Shown here piece by piece: positions 60,081 to 64,000 of a DNA stretch of 64,000 nucleotides. The translations under genes were made by a program, and so were the position numbers. The notes below the pieces were generated by a model. The model had not been told where the DNA came from and did no database searches. It saw nothing but the letters and a program-made list of their open reading frames with translations. The stretch is from Sycobia sp. Sy_11 (Eukaryota; Arthropoda; Insecta; Hymenoptera; Epichrysomallidae): the NCBI GenBank assembly GCA_018907035.1, contig JACCIC010000170.1:315001-379000 (forward strand), given 5' to 3'. Position 1 is the first letter of the stretch. Each line of letters starts with the position of its first letter.

Positions 60081-60360
60081 TAAGCAAAAATGTGGCCTCC
60101 TTCTTCGCGTGCACACATACACGGCGGGGGGGGGGAGGTGTAACTTTAATATTTGTATTATTCCTTTACCTTTCGACACTTCTTTCTTCTCCACGCACGC
60201 CAGCATTTCCATAGTATAGCTCAATAGCTATACATACGACGAAGAAAAATCCAATACCCAATCCAAACTATTCACGTCGTGAAATAAAAAAAAATGAATA
60301 GGAAGGGAAAAACAAGGCAAAGGCTTCGAAACTCTTCGGTAAGCGCGCTATTCTTGCTGC

Positions 60361-60428
<68 letters not shown>

Positions 60429-60860
60429 GGAATCTACGGCCACATCCGCGCAGATGCGTGCTGCAGCGCCAACAGAAAGACAGAAGAGAGAAAGAGATGG
60501 AGAGCAGAGAAGCCAGAAATTGTGCGCGACTGCTTGCTTGGCTTCTCGTCCGGATTATTCCATTAGCTCATCGATTTTATGGCGACCGCGATTTCTATTC
60601 CTACTGATGCGCCACCGCCTCTCCTCCCGCCTCCTCGCCCTTTACAACGATCTAGCACGCAGGAATCGACGGGTGTCTGGGCGCGGGGGCGTTTGGATGT
60701 GAAAGGACCGTTTTCCACCTGGAATTTGTGGGGTGCCAGGGGGTCAAGTACGTTCGGAGGGAGTCGAGGAATGATTAATTTATGTTTTACCTTTGATGAT
60801 GGTTTTTCTGGTTCGATTTTGACTCGAACGTGTTTCAAATTAATGACAGCGTGCGGGACG
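60080..60860. other. GC-richer block with G10 run
   Basis: A G10 run lies at 60126-60135. CpG-richer sequence follows the TA tract. The 139-codon + frame (60579-60998) and the 91-codon minus frame over it are unrecognised. Confidence 0.5.
60366..60425. repeat. (TA)n microsatellite
   Basis: Pure TA tract of 60 bp. Confidence 0.95.
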
Positions 60861-62690
60861 CTTTCTTTGAAGTCGAGAGTGACGGAAACATATAGTTTTT
60901 TTTTTATGTCAGTGAAGACAAAAAATATAACGTTTTATAGTAGATTCATCGATCTTCGTGATTTCAGAATTTCCCTATTTAAACAAAACCTAATCTAAAC
61001 TTCCGATAGAATATTTTCGGCCCAAAATTTTTCATTCTAACTTAAAAGACAAAAAAAATAATTTGAGCCTAAATCTTAGAGTATATAGACCTGGAGGGAG
61101 TATACTATATTAAAAATTTGAGGACAATTTTCATACAATGCAAGCGAGATGTAAAAATAGCATAAAACTTCTCTCTCTCTCTCTCTCTCTTCCTCACGAA
61201 TCCTTAGGCTCTAATAAATATAATTTTAATTCTATTCTAATGCTTTTAGAATTACCGTCATTGGCTCTATTCATGAGTTAACAACTAATTCTTAATTTAT
61301 CAAATAATTACGGTGTACTTTCTAAAGTTAATTTCTCCATTTAACATGGCACCTCCGGGTCCTACGTATAATATAAAATTCTCTTTAAAATCAAGTCATT
61401 GAAATTAGCCTAGAATTTCGTTTTTCTTTGCACAAGTAAGTGAAAGGCATGATTTGCTCAAAAAATTTCGGTACTGAATTTGAAATTGGCCTGAGATATG
61501 ACAGAAGATTTTAAAATATTTTAACGTTACAATAGCAAATAATAGAATGTATGAAAAATACATGCAATTGAAAAATTACAATTTTGAATAATTTGATGAA
61601 TAAAAGCTTTATGAGCAAACAGAGTGAAATTTGAAAGGACAAGATTTATATTTTAATAATGTATTCAGAATATAGAATACGTCAGGAGTTCAAATCACTA
61701 TATCAATCTCATAAGGAGATACTATCAGATGTGGGTGATGGATTTGAAGAAGACTTAACCTACGAATTCAGATTAAGCGACGTAAATACGATTACCTCCA
61801 AAACTGTATAAATTGATACTTACTTTCTATTTTAACATTTAAGACACCATCATTCCTTTATTTTTCAATGCTTACATAATCGACTGAGATTCGATAATAA
61901 TTTCGAAACTACACTTTTGAGGACATGGATACATTAGTACTGATTTCTCTAGAACGTTATTCATTCTGCAAAAGTCCATCATCGAAAGTAAGGGCTTCCG
62001 CTAAAAAATTCTCGGGGTGTACAGTATATCCAATATATCATTAGAGTTAAGTAACCAGGACCGTCGCTTCGGTATCTAAACTCGTTTGGCTCTAAAACGT
62101 TACAGGATTAATTAATCGCGGTTAAGCCGATAAATATGGTCGAAATCCATCACCGATATACTAGAAAGTTATTACATCTTATTTCAAAGATGATGTCCCA
62201 TTTTTGACTCCTATGGCTAAAGTAGGCATTTAGTCAGGTTGAATGATGCCACTTGACTTCGAGTTAACAGATCGGCATAATATATTTTTCTATGTTTCTT
62301 AATACGTTTACATTTTCGTATTCGTATTCCTAGTACCTGTGATAGTTATTTGTTAAAAACATTTAATACCTAACATAATTCTATTTAGTCCTGCATTATC
62401 TAGAATTTATACGACTCTAATTACAAAATTACAATTTCAACGTGAAATCGACTCTCATGGCGCCAAAATACAATCCAAGACCAGCGCATAATTTGATTAT
62501 TTATCTCGTGAGACTTACTACACCCGCTTCACTCAGGGGTTAAACTGTCTAACGAGGCAAACAATTATCTTCCACGCACATGCCCTAATGTAATTTTTCT
62601 TTTTATTTGACGGCTTATTTAATTTATTCGATAAAATCCTGTTTCTTAGTTCTTGCAAGCTATGCTGAAGTTTCACTTATAGTAATCTAT
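60861..62690. other. AT-rich non-coding stretch
   Basis: Unique AT-rich sequence with a short CT tract at 61170-61190. It has no frame of note, no RNA gene and no transposon end. Confidence 0.6.
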
Positions 62691-63140
62691 CTGTGTTAGG
62701 AATTATATTTAATTAAAATTATAAAAATTAAAATAAATAATTATAATAAACGAAAATTATTGAAATAATTAATAAATAGCTTATTAGACCTTATGTATAA
62801 AAATTAACGTCAAAATTAAATATATGTAATTATATTTTATGAGTAATAATTATTATAATGCTATACTGTTATTATAATTATAATTAAAATAAATTCACAA
62901 TATAAGAATCAGTATTAGAATATCATAATATTAAAATTTAGTTAATTTAAAATTAATTAATTTATAAAACATATTTTAATTTTATATTACATTAAATTTG
63001 AATTTGACCAGATTTTTATGTCTGCTTGTTTGCTTATAGTCATAGTTAATAAATCATAAAATATAAATTTCTCGAAAAATTATAATCGTAATAAAATTTT
63101 CTCTGCTTGATACTAAATAATTTATCAAAAAATTAATAAG
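62690..63140. other. Extremely AT-rich island
   Basis: About 450 bp made almost wholly of A and T in short TAATTA/AATTAT words, clearly more extreme than the neighbouring AT-rich DNA and not a simple repeat. No mitochondrial gene was recognised in it. Confidence 0.7.
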
Positions 63141-63309
63141 GTATTTGGTGAATTTTATCCAACATAATTATGTAGCACAATATAATAACCCAACATACCT
63201 ACGAACTTGAGAAAATTCCTTTCTTAATACCTATAATTCTCGAACTTTCACAGAATTTTTATACATGTTTCGAAATAATAATAAGAGCCCGTTCCCTTCT
63301 CGCGCAAGA

Positions 63310-63315
<6 letters not shown>

Positions 63316-63376
<61 letters not shown>
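63316..63376. repeat. (TA)n microsatellite
   Basis: Pure TA tract of 61 bp, the longest in the window, followed by a purine-only run to 63411. Confidence 0.95.
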
Positions 63377-63378
<2 letters not shown>

Positions 63379-63690
63379 AAAAGGAAACAAAAAAAAGAGG
63401 AAAAAGGAAGGTAACACCATTGAGGCTCTCTCGTATTTCCCCCATGGATTAAAAAGACTATACCTATATTTATAGCGTTTAGAGGGTGGTGCGTGTGGTC
63501 TCTATATCCACAACCTCGTATTCATCGTCTCAACCGCAACAGCCCCCTCAACGTCCCCGTCGCTGCACAAAAGCATATACAGCAACGCGCGTCAGAGTCT
63601 CGGATTATTATATAGAAAAATACATATCGCCCGCGCAGGGGGCTCCTTTCACCTTCAGCATCGTATATATTTATATACGACACACCCCGC

Positions 63691-63693
<3 letters not shown>

Positions 63694-63737
<44 letters not shown>
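63694..63737. repeat. (TA)n microsatellite with short inverted flanks
   Basis: Pure TA tract of 44 bp with GTG on the left and CAC on the right, so the flanks extend the palindrome by a few bases. A near-palindrome (CGTATATATTTATATACG) lies 13 bp to the left. Confidence 0.95.
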
Positions 63738-63740
<3 letters not shown>

Positions 63741-63830
63741 CATATTGTCCCCCACGCGTGTTCCCGAGGTGAGGTGTATATTATAAAGCTGTAGCGGTGG
63801 GTATAAAATATACAAGAAGACTTACGCGAC

Positions 63831-63859
63831 TCTCTCTTTCTCTCTCTCTCTCCCTCTCT
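63831..63859. repeat. (CT)n microsatellite
   Basis: CT tract of about 29 bp with TTT and CCC interruptions. Confidence 0.9.
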
Positions 63860-64000
63860 TTATATATATCTTTCTGTCTCTGTATTTTTCTCCCTTCGTC
63901 GGCCGGCTCGCGGAATTTATGACGGCGAACTTCTGCCTTTGTTTAGAGAGCGGAGCTGAGAGAAAGTATGCTGAAAGGGCGAGGGGGTGTGAAGAGCGGG

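Larger units (their letters stand above)
63141..64000. other. Non-coding stretch with TA and CT tracts
   Basis: The 102-codon + frame (63486-63794) and the overlapping minus frame cross a TA tract and are unrecognised. A CT tract lies at 63831-63859. GC and purine content rise to the window end. Confidence 0.5.

Noticed and set aside
1..64000. CRISPR array, operon or other prokaryotic system
   Set aside because: There are no regularly spaced repeats, no tightly packed frames and no ribosome-binding sites. Composition and microsatellites are those of a eukaryotic nuclear genome.

Overview
The window looks like non-coding DNA from an animal nuclear genome, most likely an insect. I see no intact protein-coding gene, rRNA or tRNA. 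The background is AT-rich and punctuated by GC-rich blocks in which CpG is not depleted. There are also many long (TA)n, (CT)n/(GA)n and (C/G)n tracts, and an arthropod-type TCAGT initiator with a correctly spaced DPE. High CpG in an AT-rich background fits Hymenoptera, among other groups, but that assignment is an inference. No open frame resembles a conserved family. The longest frames cross microsatellites or lie in GC-rich blocks where stop codons are rare by chance.

Layout. 1-4.5 kb is AT-rich with one CpG-richer block near 2.1-2.7 kb. A candidate core promoter (+ strand, start near 4817) sits in a GC-rich patch. From 4.9 to 30 kb, AT-rich stretches alternate with CpG-rich blocks at about 6.5-7.8, 9.3-9.8, 10.8-11.3, 14.9-16.4, 17.2-18.5, 23.2-24.0, 24.8-25.6 and 28.3-30.3 kb. 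The longest AT-rich stretch is 18.5-22.8 kb and holds a candidate recursive splice site at 19548/19549. From 30 to 64 kb the mosaic continues, with blocks at about 31.9-32.3, 37.6-38.2, 39.3-40.4, 43.9-44.6, 47.3-47.9, 51.6-52.8, 53.7-56.5 and 60.1-60.8 kb. A second recursive-type site lies at 33642/33643.

Transposon debris is sparse. Two diverged copies of one repeat lie in opposite orientation (24.26-24.34 and 45.81-45.91 kb) and end in a motif like that of Penelope-type elements. One hAT-like terminus lies at 41.97 kb. A short decayed coding stretch may lie at 41.40-41.64 kb.

If the promoter, the two recursive-type sites and the candidate small exons (17.2, 17.27 and 55.8 kb) are real, they are all on the + strand. 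The window would then be mostly the long 5' intron of one gene transcribed left to right. That is the most coherent reading I can offer. RNA-seq would decide it. I found no evidence of a novel multi-gene system.
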